64,000 nt of DNA from Elmis aenea (GCA_947652605.1 OX393579.1:4464001-4528000), one strand, 5' to 3'; numbered from the stretch's first letter, positions 38,180-50,760 are shown. Made by a program: numbers and translations. The notes: a model not told the origin generated them from the sequence alone.

Positions 38180-38420
38180 GCTGTTTCATAGCATGTACCA
38201 ACTGCGGGTTCTGATCCGAAGAAAGGTGTCTCGCTGCCAATTTTGGCTGGGCGATCTGCCTTCTCGTTCCCTGGTGTATTAGTGTGTACCCTAGGCACCA
38301 TAACGCAGTTTAACATTATTCCTGCTTCCTAGCACGTTAAGTGCTCGTATGCAGTTCAGAACAAGTCCTGAGTTAACTAACTCTTACCCTGGTTTCGGTT
38401 GATGCTGCTGGAATGTCATT
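38180..38420 (-). pseudogene. LINE RNase H fragment, copy 1
   Basis: The minus-strand frame VHTNTPGNEKADRPAKIGSE matches the end of a LINE RNase H domain (VPGH.G..GNE.AD.LAK). It is followed by TPFFGSEPAVGTCYETAK. About 200 bp align by eye with 40575-40760, showing shared origin. Catalytic Asp of the GNEKAD block is present, but the domain is cut at both ends. Confidence 0.8.
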
Positions 38421-40109
38421 TAACTAGAGTACGCATTTCAAAACTTTCACAATAATTAAGAAGCTTGGCACAATTTGCACATTTTTAGTTAACCTTCTTG
38501 CAAAAAACTTAACAACACACTTCTAACAAAACTATTCCTTCTGAGATCATATTTTTCATGATAAATATTACGCCCTGTATATCTCTTCGAGTACAATGTG
38601 CTACAAGTGTGTAGAAGATTTATGAATAGTTTTTCTCGTAGTCAATCTAAAACATATTCCAAAAAGATTAATCAGGTTTAGATAATGTTTCATCACGGAG
38701 CATTTATCAAAGTCTTATGGCATCTTGGGCCTTGTATTCATAAATCAACGCTAAGGATAATGCTCGCGTTCGTTACTACAGCACGTCTTTTTTGTGATAC
38801 TTCTGACTTATTGTTGCGTATAAGCAGTTATCATTTACTAACGGTCCGCATTTAATTTGACAAGCTTGTGCAAATAAGTTATAACATCGATATCTAGAAG
38901 TATACAGCGACGAGGACTTTGTTGAATATTTATTTGGTGATGTCCTGTATGTGACAAAGGGTAAAGTTTAACATAAAACGTACTAAAAAATCTTATAAAC
39001 AGAGTATTTGAACCCCGAATTTTGCATGAGAAGAACTGTAAACGAAAAATAATTATTCTGTCCATTTGTTCTTGTATATAGATTTTTTCAAGAAGCAATT
39101 CTTTTTGAAAAACCTGTGGCCTTAAAGTAAATTGGGCATTATGTTAATTAATACGTTTTTTTTATGGCATCTTTGATTAATTTACAATCTATTCCTTATA
39201 AAAAATAAGTTAATTGTTGTGGCTTTAATTTAACGTGTATAAGCTTGTCCAGTGGCAACTATTTGTTTAAATTTATTTAAATTATTTTATTATTGGCAAC
39301 AAAGGTTAAATTTTTACTTAAAACGATGAGGCAGTTCAAAGAGTGTGTTACAAGCGAACTTTAGCTTACATATTAATTACTGGAGCTAAATAGCCATAAA
39401 TTATTGCCCGTAAACTAACAAACATTATGTTGTCTAGCGCGATCAATCATTTTGAAATATGCTATTTATGCTGTGGTAATTAAAAGTGATGCACCAATAG
39501 CGGCTTTTATCAAATAGTGTATGGTCCGTGTGCATTACTGCAGAACGTCGCTACACGATTTATATTAGCATGTTTTACTACCGTGAAAATTGTTTTACCC
39601 ATAAAACTGATCGTAAATCGACAATCCGCCGATTATCGCTCGTTTTTTTCAAACAACTTAATTAAATTTGCATGCGATAGCCCTTGCTCGGTTGATCGTC
39701 GCTAACATATAACATAAGAAGCCTTTTAAAGGTGAAAAATGTTTTATGGTAATGTCTTTAGCGGCAAGAAACTGACATCGCTGTATTTGGTAATCCTTTG
39801 AATAAAACTCTTTACAAAAGAAATTGCATACAAAAGACTTTTGTGTCCTGTACGAAGCAAACTGTCTCTAACAACCTTAGCAGAAAGCATGGCAAAAAAG
39901 CAGCTTAGAGTGTAATAAAATAAGCTGCATGAGTAAGCGCATGTGTTTGTGTTTGAAGCAGTTATAAGGCATTAAAAAAGCTTTAACTCAGTTTGTTAAT
40001 GAAAATATCATTGTATGCAAAGTTGAAGGGGTCGATTTCTCGAATGCATCTCCTATTAAACAAGGATTTAGTCCGCATACTTTTTCCTTGTTGCAATTAT
40101 ATGAGGAAT
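38421..40109. other. Gene-free stretch with a unique block
   Basis: No gene. 39340-39720 is unique, CpG-containing and TAAT/TTTATGG-rich, one of the better candidates for a regulatory element; its 62-codon frame has no motif. A lone GCCCTGTAT at 38573 is probably a decayed element end. Confidence 0.35.
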
Positions 40110-41000
40110 TTTTTATTGCCGCGGAGGTGGTTTCCTTCGGGCTCCTCTTCTGCCATATTGGTCTATTGTACCCCCTGGTAATAGCCCAGGATTTTTTTGA
40201 GGGTGTTTTTCTTAACTGTTCTTCGTTGGTTTTGTTTAATTCGTAGAAGTCTACGCCCCGATAATGTGTGAATCCTTCACAACGGCATATTACGTGAAGA
40301 GGAGTTTCTTCTTCTCTACCACATGCTCTGCATATATCGGTCCCTATTAAGTAAAAGTGTTAATTTAGCGAACAGTGTCCCGTGATGAGTTCTGTGGCTG
40401 CTCTGATGTCTGCTTTGCTCATTCTGAGCATTTTGTTTTGTCTTTTTTTTTTCAAGACATTTGACAGGATAACCTTAGAATGGGATAATCCTGTTCCTTT
40501 TTTTTTTCCAATAAGCATTATGGTCCTGTGTTAATATGTTATTTAGACATCGCCTGGCTGTTCCATAGGATGTACCAACTGCGGGTTCTGATCCACAGGA
40601 AGGCGCCTTGTTGCCAATTTTTTCTAGGCGATCTGCCTACTCGTTCCCTCGTTTATTGGTGTGCCCTGGACATCATACCAATTTAACGTTATTCCTGCTT
40701 CCTTGCCCGTTAAGTGCCGGGTGCAGTTCAGAACAAGTCCTGAGTTTCCTTCCGACAAACCAAGAGCTTTTGACGCTGCTTTGCTATCGGACACTATGAA
40801 GATTATTTTACTATTAAAGTCCCTTTCTAATAGGTTTTTGCACAAGTGCATAACGTACATTCCGGCCTAGAATATTGTTGCATACTGTCCAAGGCTTAGA
40901 GATGTGCCTTGTCTCTTCATATTCCACAGCCTGTGCCAACCTACGTTTTGAACCCGACTGTTTACCTGACTAGGCCATTTAACTCTATTTCTTGACGCCC
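40110..41000 (-). pseudogene. LINE RNase H and C-terminal fragment, copy 2
   Basis: Minus strand from about 41000: WHRLWNMKRQGTSLSLGQYA, then the RNase H core with LLERDFNSKIIFIVSDSKAA (the SDS.AA block with a catalytic Asp) and a region aligned with copy 1. Further on it reads MLRMSKADIRAATELITGHC and then CRACGREEETPLHVICRCE, the C-terminal CCHC-like knuckle of Jockey/R1-type LINEs. Stops and frame changes occur throughout, so it is dead. Confidence 0.85.
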
Positions 41001-41417
41001 CCATTGCATTGCTCCCGTGTTGGAATTATGATTCCATAGGTTTTCGCAATTGCTAGCGTCTTTTTTATTCTATCCGAAACAAGGAGATTCAATTTTGTGG
41101 TCAATTGTGATAAGCGACAAAACTTAAGTACACTCCTTTATCCCTAAGCCAAAACAATTAAAAGCAAAACAAAATGCTGTGTGAGTTTTCCAAGAGAGAG
41201 CTTAGCTTTATGTAGCTGCCAAAACGATTCAGAAAATAACGAAACTACAGTGAGATCCCTCCCAGGAAACATTCCGAATCATGCTTCCTTCGCTTATAAT
41301 TCTCTTGGATAACCTAATCAAAGCTTTTCTGAACTGGAAAAGGTTCATCCCCAGCAAGGAATTAAAATGCTTCCTGATCGATGGCGCCAGTGCATTTAGA
41401 TGCACGACTTTGTTTAA
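41001..41417 (-). other. Degraded sequence, possibly TE-derived
   Basis: A 67-codon minus-strand frame (41229-41432) reads through the end of the neighbouring MITE. The inner part (SIRKHFNSLLGMNLFQFRKA) is basic and helical in character, but I do not recognise it. It may belong to the same LINE or to another element. Confidence 0.25.
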
Positions 41418-41655
41418 CCCTTTGCGGTCCAATTAATTTCCTCTCAATTCTACCCATTAATTTTTCGAAATTATAAATAAATAAATAATTTTTTTTTGGT
41501 AGCGACATCTATCGATAACAGTTCCTTATACATACAGCTACAGGTTTCTAGTTTTAAAATGAGAATGAGCGGCATTATAATGACTTCAGCCGACCTTGAA
41601 ACGCAGGCGTTAAAATATTCCGGCGGCCCCGACCCGCCGTTGGACCGCAAAGGGT
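41418..41655. mobile_element. piggyBac-like MITE, 238 bp
   Basis: CCCTTTGCGGTCCAA at the left and TTGGACCGCAAAGGG at the right are perfect inverted repeats. Each is bounded by TTAA (41414-41417 and 41656-41659), the piggyBac target duplication. The interior is non-coding. Confidence 0.9.
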
Positions 41656-42476
41656 TAAAAGTAATATAAATTTTATTCGTTCGACCGTTTGTTGTAGTTT
41701 TTGATGAACAAATTCCTGGATAAACTTAAACACTCCATGTGTTCTGCAAATGCTTCGACCAAGTAACTGACGTAGTACTTAGTAAGGCTACTAGACTTAT
41801 CCAGTGCCGGTATCATAATGCAGTAAAATTTAAATATTTTCAATTATCTGTTCAAGACTTTTTAATTTTATCAAAAGCTCAAAATTTCCATGCCTTTAGA
41901 TAATTATAAAGACTAAATATACAGGGTGCACCACGACCCTGAGATTCTTTGATAGCTCTTTTATTAATGAAAATATCAAAAAATGTTTAATACAAATATT
42001 GTGCGAACCTATTTTCTACATAACCTAAAATTATTTTCAAATATACAGAGGGTTCCGTTTGACCGGCACATATAAAAATTTAATTTTTTTAAATAGAACA
42101 CCCTGTATATTTTTACTTTGCGCTAGCTACATTTTAAAAATATTATACAGGGTGTTTTTTACGCTTGGTCAAACTTGTGAAACTTTAAACATCGATAAGT
42201 CATTTTTCTTAAATGTAACACCCTGTATATTTTTACATTTTCTTGTAGAAAATTTAATTGTCTTTCGAAATTATTAAGCATGTCCTATACCTAAAGTTAA
42301 TATTTTTCGAGCTATCTCGATTTTTATTAGTATTACTAAGGCAATTAAAATATTTTAAAGTGGGCTATGGACTTAAGTTATAATTTTTCAAAGAATTTTT
42401 AAACAAAAGAATAAAAAGAGCTGCAACTTTAATTTTAGGCTAAAAATTTACCCCATTTTACCGAAATTTATCGTAT

Positions 42477-42753
42477 AAATTGTTCAAGATTATGTCCTTG
42501 TTCTACGCAAAGCCGTAGACCTTGTCTGAAAGACTAGCTCCCTTTATAAGATTTCGGGGGTTATACCATCAAAAGCAACACGAATCCTGTTCTGCATATC
42601 TTCAGCAGTTGTTGGGGGGTCTTGATACACCTGTTTTATGGGTCCCCACAAAAATAAATCTATAGGGGTAAGATCAGGTGACCTAGGTGGCCAGGAGATT
42701 GGTCTACCTCGCCCTATCCATCTATTAGGATATTCTGTGTTCGGCAACTGCAT
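42477..42753 (-). pseudogene. mariner transposase C-terminus, left mirror copy
   Basis: The minus-strand frame reads NRWIGRGRPISWPPRSPDLT followed by PIDLFLWG. This is the block with the last catalytic acidic residue of mariner-like transposases (SPDLTPxD.FLWG). It continues with TTAEDMQNRIRVAFDGITPE. After a stop and small frame change, SFRQGLRLCVEQGHNLEQFI ends at a stop near 42475, giving the normal C-terminus. The N-terminal two thirds are missing. Confidence 0.85.
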
Positions 42754-42754
42754 T

Positions 42755-42883
42755 ACTTGCTGTGTTGCTTTTAATGGTATAACCCCCGAAATGTTATCAA
42801 GAGTGCTAGAGTCTTTGAGACAACATCTACGGCTGTGCGTAGAACACGAACAAGGATATAATTTTAAACAATTTATACGATAA
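42755..42883 (+). pseudogene. mariner transposase C-terminus, right mirror copy
   Basis: Plus-strand frame AFNGITPEMLSRVLESLRQH, then LRLCVEHEQGYNFKQFIR and a stop. It is the same C-terminal tail as on the other side, in opposite orientation, and lacks the SPDLTP block. The unequal lengths place the inversion junction near 42755. Confidence 0.8.
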
Positions 42884-43629
42884 ATTTCGGGAAAAATGGG
42901 TACATTATTGGACTAAAATTAAAGTTGGAGCTCTTTTTATTCTTTTGTTTAAAAATTCTTTGAAAAATTACGGCTTATGTCCATGGCCGACTTTAAAATA
43001 TTTTAATTGCCTTAGTAATACTAATAAAAATCGAGATAACTCGAAAAATATTAATTTTAGGTATAGGACATGCTTAATAATTTCGAAAGACAATTAAATT
43101 CTCTAAAAGAAAATGTAAAAATATACAGGGTGTTACATTTAAGAAAAATGACTTATCGATGTTTAAAGTTTCACAAGTTTGACCAAGCGTAAAAAACACC
43201 CTGTATAATATTTTTAAAATGTAACTAGCGCAAAGTGTTAATTAATCTATTGTCAATCTAAGTTTTAAACGAAATTTTACCGCTTTCTTAAATAACTTTA
43301 ATGTTAAAAAAAATTGAAAGTGCTGTATCGCTCAAAATTTTCACAAAAATGTAAATTTTACGAAAACGGTTGACTTAAGACCCATATAACTTTGTACATT
43401 TTTTAAAGTAAATTTTAAGAGGAATCCAAAAATGTAAAAATATACAGGGTGTTTTATTTAAAAAAATAAAATTTTTATATGTGCCGGTCAAACGAAACAC
43501 TCTGTATATTTAAAAATAATTTTAGGTTATGTAGAAAATAGGTTCGCACAATATTTGTATTTAACATTTTTTGATATTTTCATTAATAAAGGAGCTATCG
43601 AAGAATCTCAGGGTCGTGGTGCACCCTGT

Positions 43630-46167
43630 ATTTGAGCTTGTAAACTGACATATTTTTCACATGAAATACGAGAAAAACAAAACGAATAATTTATAGACCC
43701 AAAATTGTTACATAACATAGGCGGTTCAGTTTACAGGCGTCGTTTGCATATTATTTTGCGTTAACCAATTGTATTATGCGCTTAAAGATTTTTCGACTCG
43801 GCTGAAATAAGAATACAACAGCAAATATTATAAAGATTATCCTTAAATTAATATATTCTACATTTTTAGAAGGTACAAATATTGGCATCTTGTATAATTT
43901 CCGGGTGAAATTTTGTGCGAATTAAAAGCCAGTTCTTAAATTGTCAGTTTCTTGTCAATATTTAACCGAAAGATAACGATATTTTATTTGCAATAATCTC
44001 ATCCAAACTGGAAATTTAATATCAGGCCACATGTAAAAGGGGCCAATTACGCAATGCATCCGCAGGCAAAATAACAGAATTATAAACAGCATTACTTATA
44101 AGTTAATCTTATTTATTTTCCTCCTAATGAGTTTCCTCTCTGATACTTTTCATTCAATTATAATATTTCTATTACTAGCCCGAAGCAGTATGGCCGGTAT
44201 TGTGCGATATATTTAGAAATTGTAATTTCTTAACCCGATTTAAAACAGCAAGTCATTAACGGGGTACGGCTTCATTGCGTACAGAGGAAAGCAGCCGAAG
44301 AAAATTGTTCGAATAATTTCAGAGGCTGCTCAAGTATTCTATTAAAAACACAATTACGACGGTCTTGGGTTATGACTGACTGCTAAACTCGAAGTTATTA
44401 GATAATAAATGGAAAATTACAGATTTAAAGTGGATAATTTAATATTTTAGAACGGTTTTAATTGCGTCAGGGGGTTGCGTTTTCAGACAACAATTTAAAT
44501 ACACCTTCTCGATGAGTTACGGATTTGAATTAAAAAAGAAATGAACCCAATCAAAACATTTAATGACTGCATTTTTTATGAGAGATTAATTCAATTTTAG
44601 CTACAACGAAAATAACCTAAAGTATAGTTAATATTAATTGAACTACTGGATGCAGAAAGATGGCAGAAAAATTGTTTGAATGTTGAAAGTAGAGAGTTAA
44701 TTTGAAATAAATTAGAAGAAAGAAATGCAATACAATACTACATTAAGATAATCTACATTAGCTCAAAGTCGAACCTACTATGCCTTACTAATATATGTGC
44801 ATGAAGTTGGTCAGTGAGAAGACAAAAGCGAGCTACAGTCGAGTTAAACTTGTGCAGATCGATTTTCGTAAAGAAGATCTGTAGTAGTCAGCATTTATTT
44901 ACGTAAGAGCATTAAAGTTAAGGCGGTCATTCAAGGTACGATCAGTGTAAGTGGATAGAAACCATTCTCTCCCCAACGACTTTCCAGGGGTATATACAGA
45001 GTGTAGAATGGTAAATTGAAATGCACTGCGCAGCAGACTGTATCTCTGTGCTAGCTTGAGATTCGCTTCGGATCATAACTAAAACTTGGATGTTTTTTGC
45101 ACAAATTATAAAGGGTAGTTGAATTTGTATTTAACGCATACAACCCCCTGTTTTATTAAACAAAGCAAAGCAGTGAGTTGTTTCATTTTTTTGTAAACAG
45201 CTCAAAACCTTTCACTAGATTAACGTTTCACTAACTTTTCCGATGAGAGAACAGTTAAAAATTCCTGAAATGTTTCACGGAACACCTTAGCTAATTTCAG
45301 GAAAATCCTTTTTGCAATAATATGTCGTTTTGAAAGAAAGTAAATCAGTTTTGACGCGCTGGGGTACTCTTCTGTTCATCATTTACGGGCAGGTTCTTGT
45401 ATTTTTGTTTTAAATCAGAGTCACTAATTAAATTAATTAGTTTTTTATAACCACTTGCACTGAAGCCTGCTGTCAGTTGAGTACGGTGGAATTCTGTTGC
45501 TTTTATCCTTTTTTTTTTTAAACCAAAAACTGGAAAGTTAAGGCTGCCGTATGAGGAGATGCATTATCGTGATAAAGCAAAACACCCTTCTCTACAACTC
45601 TGTTGATTACTTCAGACAAACATTTTTCTGTGCACCATTTTCTGTAAGTGTCTTCTGCGCATCTAGCTTATTGCATTTATCAGGCTTTTACAGCGCACAA
45701 ATACTGCAACCATAACTTTTTAAATGAATCACTCAATGATTTTAAACATTGGTGAAGGTTTGAATTTTTTGCTGAATATAACAAATTATACCAAGACATT
45801 ATTTTAGACGTCACAGCTGCAACAAACACCTCCGCAACATCGTTTGAAAATAATATTTTTACAGATGGTTGTTACTAAATTATCTCTAACTATATAAATG
45901 TTTCTTTGTAATGCTCTTAATGTTAATTTTTGTTGCCAACCCTTTGGCTACGTTTTTATGAAGATTAATTGGCCGCCTTAATGATTTTTAAGCACCACTT
46001 AATTTTACAATTAGTTGGGTTTTACGTTTTGTGTCTTTAAAATTAAACGAGTTCTGCACTTTATAATACCGACTATATCACCAACAGCAAAATATGCATA
46101 TTTAAGGAAACTGCATTAGGCCCCGCCAGAAGTTTTTATAATTGTGATGTATTTCATTTGTGTCTAG
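43630..46167. other. Gene-free stretch
   Basis: No gene. 44180-44520 is unique, less AT-rich and CpG-containing, a candidate regulatory block. The rest is AT-rich; no repeat ends are seen. Confidence 0.35.
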
Positions 46168-46988
46168 TAGGGTTTCTTTCCCGGGATCCCGGTCCATTTT
46201 AAGCTATTTTATATTTCCCGGGAAATGCTTTTTGTCCCGGGAATTCCCGGGATTTAAAAAAAGTGTTGGTTTCGTTTATTTTGTGCCAAGATCTTTGTAT
46301 TACTATCATAACTTATCAGAATTGTATGCTTAAAATTTCTTTACTAACAGTAAATTATGGAAAAACTTCAAAATCATTTTTCTCTTTTAGTATGGCGCAA
46401 AGAAGCCCGGTCTCCATTACAAAGTTAATATCTTCGAAATACTTTTACAGTTTTATTTTTGTGTTCCCTGATAATTCAAAGCAATATAGCTTATAAATGA
46501 AATTTTATTGATAATAATGATGTTTCTTTGCTGCTAGATGCTCTCAAGACAATTTCACCTACATCAATAGAGACTTAGAGAGCATTTTATGCAGCAGAAC
46601 TTTTTGTTAATAAATTAAGAAAAAGACCAATTGACTGAAGCACAGATCACCTTTGTTTTCTTAAATCCCATTACAAAAATTCATTGTAAAAATTATATTA
46701 TTGTATTCATAAATATGAAATTGCAATAGAAAGGTTATAATTCCCAAATGTATGTTGCTCTCACCAATATTATTGAATTATTTGTAATAATCATGAAGCA
46801 AAATGTATGACATATATGACTTGGAGTTGTTTTTAAGTAATAAACCGCTCCCTTAATTTTTTGGGTTATTTATTTAAAAATATTGACATAATTTAGTACA
46901 TCCCGGGATCCCGGGAAATCCCGGGACAAAGGCGGATTTCTTCCCGGAATCCCGGGACAAGCAAAATGGTCAAATCTGAGAAACCCTA
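46168..46988 (+). mobile_element. hAT element with transposase C-terminal fossil, copy 2
   Basis: Inverted relative of 29652-30480, with TAGGGTTTCT / AGAAACCCTA-like ends and CCCGGGAT repeats. The flanks GTGTCTAG and GCGTCTAG match at 7 of 8 positions. The plus-strand frame at about 46502-46638 gives ALKTISPTSIET, a stop (46576), then RAFYAAELFVNKLRKR, so this copy's C-terminal domain carries a nonsense change that copy 1 lacks. The 77-codon frame at 46263-46496 lies in the same element and has no motif. Confidence 0.85.
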
Positions 46989-47981
46989 GCGTCTAGTCTT
47001 TTGAAAGTAACTATTTTTATTGATTTATTTCTTGATATATTGTTAAATTAGGTGTCGACTTGTGAACTTGATAAACCAGTTGAATAATTATTTATTGCGC
47101 GCATATTTAACTATCAGGCCATTATTTATTTTAAATATGTAAAAAACAACACAGCAATTCATTTTTAAAAAACTTGACTTGATAGGTACTACTTAACAAC
47201 AACAATAAATTGATGTCTTGTTTAATCTTTAAGTACTTTATTTTTACCAAGTCTTATCAACTGCAAATAAATTTCAAAGTCTAAAACGATAATTTGACAC
47301 TTTACTTGACACTTAAGCAATATGTGTGTGATACTAGAAATTAATAATTGATAAAGTTTTAAAACAAATTTGTTTAAGGAATTCCAACTAAATTGGAACC
47401 AAACTAGAATCAAGCAATTTTTAGTTGTTTTATAGTTTTTTTTTCCCTGAAAAAATTACGTTAACTTAAGAACTAAAATAGCTCGTGCCACTACTTTAAC
47501 TCTTGAGTACTTTGTAAACTTTTGAACTTTAAACTAAATTAAATAGCCCATTAAAAACTGCTAATAAAATGGAGACTTACTTTATGGCTTCTTAATTTCA
47601 TGTGGATTTTAGTACCACGACAATATGTAAAAGTAATATGAGACACCAGGTGCGGTCTGCATAATCCAGAATTATGTCATGATGCATCGTTGTTATTAGC
47701 AAATTAAGCCGTCATCTTGAATTAAATTTATGTCTTTAAAATGTTGTGCATGTTAAATTTTGAGTGGTGTATAAGTCGTTTTTAATTATTGTTATTGGTT
47801 ACTTCTGTTAATTGTTGTTATTAAACATGTTTTATATTTAATAATAAATCTTTATTTGTTCTAAATATCCCAAAAAAGGCGTAGAACTTGTCACAATAAT
47901 AATTTACGTACATTACAATAATATACATAGTTAATAAAAAGAAAAACACAGAAAAATGATATTTAAATATAACATTTTATA
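46989..47981. other. Gene-free AT-rich stretch
   Basis: No gene or element recognised. Confidence 0.4.
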
Positions 47982-48111
47982 AAGGACGCATCATTTAAAT
48001 ATTCGCTTACTCCATAGTAAGCTTAAGAAATCAGAACTTTTCTTAATTTCTTCTTCAATTTGCGGCTGGGAAGATTTATTATACTCTCAGGTGATGTGTT
48101 AAATTTATTAT
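47982..48111 (-). pseudogene. LINE ORF2 C-terminal end, distal half
   Basis: Minus strand: YNKFNTSPESIINLPSRKLK, KKLRKVLIS, a stop, then AYYGVSEYLND. This is the typical tail of Jockey/CR1 LINE ORF2 proteins (YNKLP...KFKR.L...AYYSV.EYL). Its upstream continuation lies at 49950-50190, on the far side of the fold-back. Confidence 0.65.
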
Positions 48112-49949
48112 ACAGGGATGCGCAAAAGTATGGAAACAGATAAATATCTAGAACACCATTGCAGATAGAACAATGAAATTTTGTACCTGAGCGTTATGAT
48201 ACTTTTTGGATTCGATGAAAATATTAAGGTTGCAATACGACTTCCGGTTCAACCGGAAACGGACTCAAACTTTGAAACTTTAAATAGAACATCCTGTATA
48301 TTTTTACATTTTTGGATTCCTCTTAATATTTACTTTAAAAAATGTATAAGGTTATATGGGTCTAAAGTCAATCGTTTTCGTAAAATTTACATTTTTGTGA
48401 AAATTTTGAGCGATACAGCACTTTCAATTTTTTTCAACTATTAAGTTATTTAAAAAGGCAGTCGAATTTCGTTTGAAAATTACATTGACTATAGTTTATT
48501 TAACACTTTGCACTAGCTACATTTTTAAAATATTATACAGGGTGTTTTTTACGTTTGGACAAACCAGTGAAACTTTAAACATTGATTACTCGTTTTTCTT
48601 AAATACAACACCCTGTATATTTTTACACAGTCTTGTAAAAAATTTGATTGTCTTTCAAAAACATTCAGCATGTTTCATACCTAAAACTAATATTTTTCGA
48701 GTTATCGCGATTTTATTGTAAATTATTCCGGCAACGTAATATTTTCGAGTAGGCCATGAAGTTTGACAGTGGTAATTTTGAAACAATTGAAAGATAAAAA
48801 TAAGAAAATTGTAATATTGTCTTTTCTTTTCGAACTTTTGAAATTTTTTGTAATGTAGATGTAATTTTACCAATCTTACGTTTATATCAAGATTTCTTAT
48901 CAGGGCCACAATATTTTTCATATAATTGATTTTGATCCTTCGCAAAGTCTTAAAAACCGATTGATAATGTATTGAGTACGCGAAAAGAACGCTGATTAAA
49001 CAAAAGTCACTGGCCAATCTTATCTTTAAATTAAAAAAAACGGTTAGGCTTGAAACCGCTTCCGGTTCAACGGAAAATCATACTGTAGAAACACAAAAAA
49101 TTAGTTTATAGGATTTAGTAATTGTTCCATCACACTAGTCCAATGAATAAATGCATAATTTTAACAAACCTCGATTTAAACGTAAAAATGGAAAAAATTA
49201 CATCTGCATTTTTAGAAATGTCGAAAATAAGTGAGGAATAGGTAATATTATAACTTCCTTATTTTTATCTTTCAACTGTTTCAAAATTACCGCTGTCTAC
49301 TTTCATAGCCTACTCGAAAATATTACGTTGCCCTAACAAATTACAATAAAATCGCGATAACTCGAAAAATATCAGTTTTAGGTATAAAACATTGTTAATG
49401 TTTTTGAAAGACAATCAAATTTTCTACAAGGCTGTGTAAAAATATACAGGGTGTTGTATTTAAGAAAAATGAGTTATCAACGTTTAAAGTTTCACGGGTT
49501 TGTTCAAGCATTAAAAACACCCTGTCTAATATTTTAAAAATGTAGCTGGTGCAAAGTGTTAAATAATCTATTGTCAAGCTAATTTACAAACAAAATTCTA
49601 CTGCCTTTTTAAATAACTTAAATGTTCGAAAACATTGAAAGTGCTGTATCGCTCAAAATTTTCACAAAAATGTAAATTTTACGAAAACGGTTGACTTTAG
49701 ACCCACATAACCTTATACATTTTTTAAAGTAAATGTTAAGAGGAATCCAAAAATGTAAAAATATTCAGGGTATTCCATTTAAAATTTCAAAGTTTGAGTC
49801 CGTTTCCGGTTGAACCGGAAGTCGTATTGCAACCTTAATATTTTCATCGAATCCAAAAAGTACCATAACGCTCAGATACAAAGTTTCATTGTTGTATCTG
49901 CAATGGTGTTGTAAATATTTGTCTGTTTCCATACTTTTGCGCATCCCTA
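48112..49949. mobile_element. Fold-back D2, 1.84 kb, inserted in a LINE
   Basis: ACAGGGATGCGCAAAAGTATGG at the left is mirrored at 49949, and the arms are complementary for about 700 bp on each side of a ~400-bp centre. Blocks are shared with D1, for example GAAAATTTTGAGCGATACAG and the ACACCCTGTATATTTTTAC modules. TA flanks the ends. Mirrored motifs produce the repeated short frames seen on both strands; no transposase is left. Confidence 0.85.
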
Positions 49950-50190
49950 TAGCAATACTTGTGGAGGCAACATTTTTTTGAAGATAGGTATATTTGAAGC
50001 AATCGGGTTTTAGTTTTTTTTTTATGTCGTGTATTGGCTGCATGGTTTCTTATATTCTCTTCGAACAGATCTACATTCTTTTTTACGAAAAGGATGGCTT
50101 TAATTATCGTTCTTTACTTATAAAGCATTTTTACACATGGGCTATATTCTGCAGTTTTCAACAACTGGTGATTTTATTTTAATAGTGGTT
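49950..50190 (-). pseudogene. LINE ORF2 C-terminal end, proximal half
   Basis: Minus strand: ILFVKKNVDLFEENIRNHAA, NTRHKKKLKPDCFKYTYLQK, then NVASTSIA up to the fold-back boundary. LINE tails usually read LFVKKN...NTRNK..L......L.....S....G...YNKLP, so this joins naturally to the YNKF fragment at 48111. Further upstream the frame is broken by stops. Confidence 0.75.
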
Positions 50191-50509
50191 TATTCAAAAT
50201 GAGAGTAATTTAAACTGTTTATTAGCCTCCCTAAAACTAAAGCATGAAGCTAAGAATTGATTGTTTAGTTCTAAAATTTTTCCATACGTTGTTAAAAAAA
50301 ATAGCAAAGATCATACATACTCTTGCTTTTTTCAGTTTTAAATAATAAAATTAGTTAAGTAATTTATAAACATGAGGTTAGTCTCTACAATGCAGCTATA
50401 AAGATTCTTGCTGAATTTAAAATTCTTGGGATTTTTATCAAAACAAAAAGTCTAAACCATAACTGAAAATGGAAGGTGATAAAAAAATAATGTTAATTAC
50501 ATTCTACAT

Positions 50510-50760
50510 AAAAAAGTACCTTAAGAAAGTAAAAATAAAATTGATGTAACGATTAAGGACCAAAGGTTATCAGAGAAGGGAATAAATTTAACAATTTTAT
50601 ATTTTTTGCTATAACTTCTAAAGCACGAGCAATTTTGTGCTTTTAAAAATAGATTGTAGCTCCTCTCATCCTCTAGATCTAGAATAATTCATTAAACTTC
50701 TGTTTCCCTTGTAATAAGCGAGATTTCCATGCTAAAAATGTTATAAGGGGCACCCTGTAT
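50510..50760 (-). mobile_element. Solo right arm of fold-back family B
   Basis: Ends with GGGGCACCCTGT and matches the right arm of the element at 6172-7684, including CCTTAAGAAAGTA, TTTTTTGCTATAAC and TAATAAGCGAGAT phrases. The left arm is absent. Diverged, non-coding. Confidence 0.75.

Larger units (their letters stand above)
41921..43629. mobile_element. Fold-back D1 with mirrored mariner transposase ends
   Basis: ACAGGGTGCACCACGACCCT at the left is mirrored at 43629, and the arms remain complementary for most of 1.7 kb. Each arm also contains internal ACAGGGTGT / ACACCCTGTATATTTTTAC modules in both orientations (for example near 42101, 42148, 42221, 43130, 43190, 43445). The middle carries a mariner-family transposase C-terminus twice, in opposite orientation, so the arms are the inverted duplicate of a transposon 3' part. 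TA flanks both ends. Non-autonomous. Confidence 0.85.
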
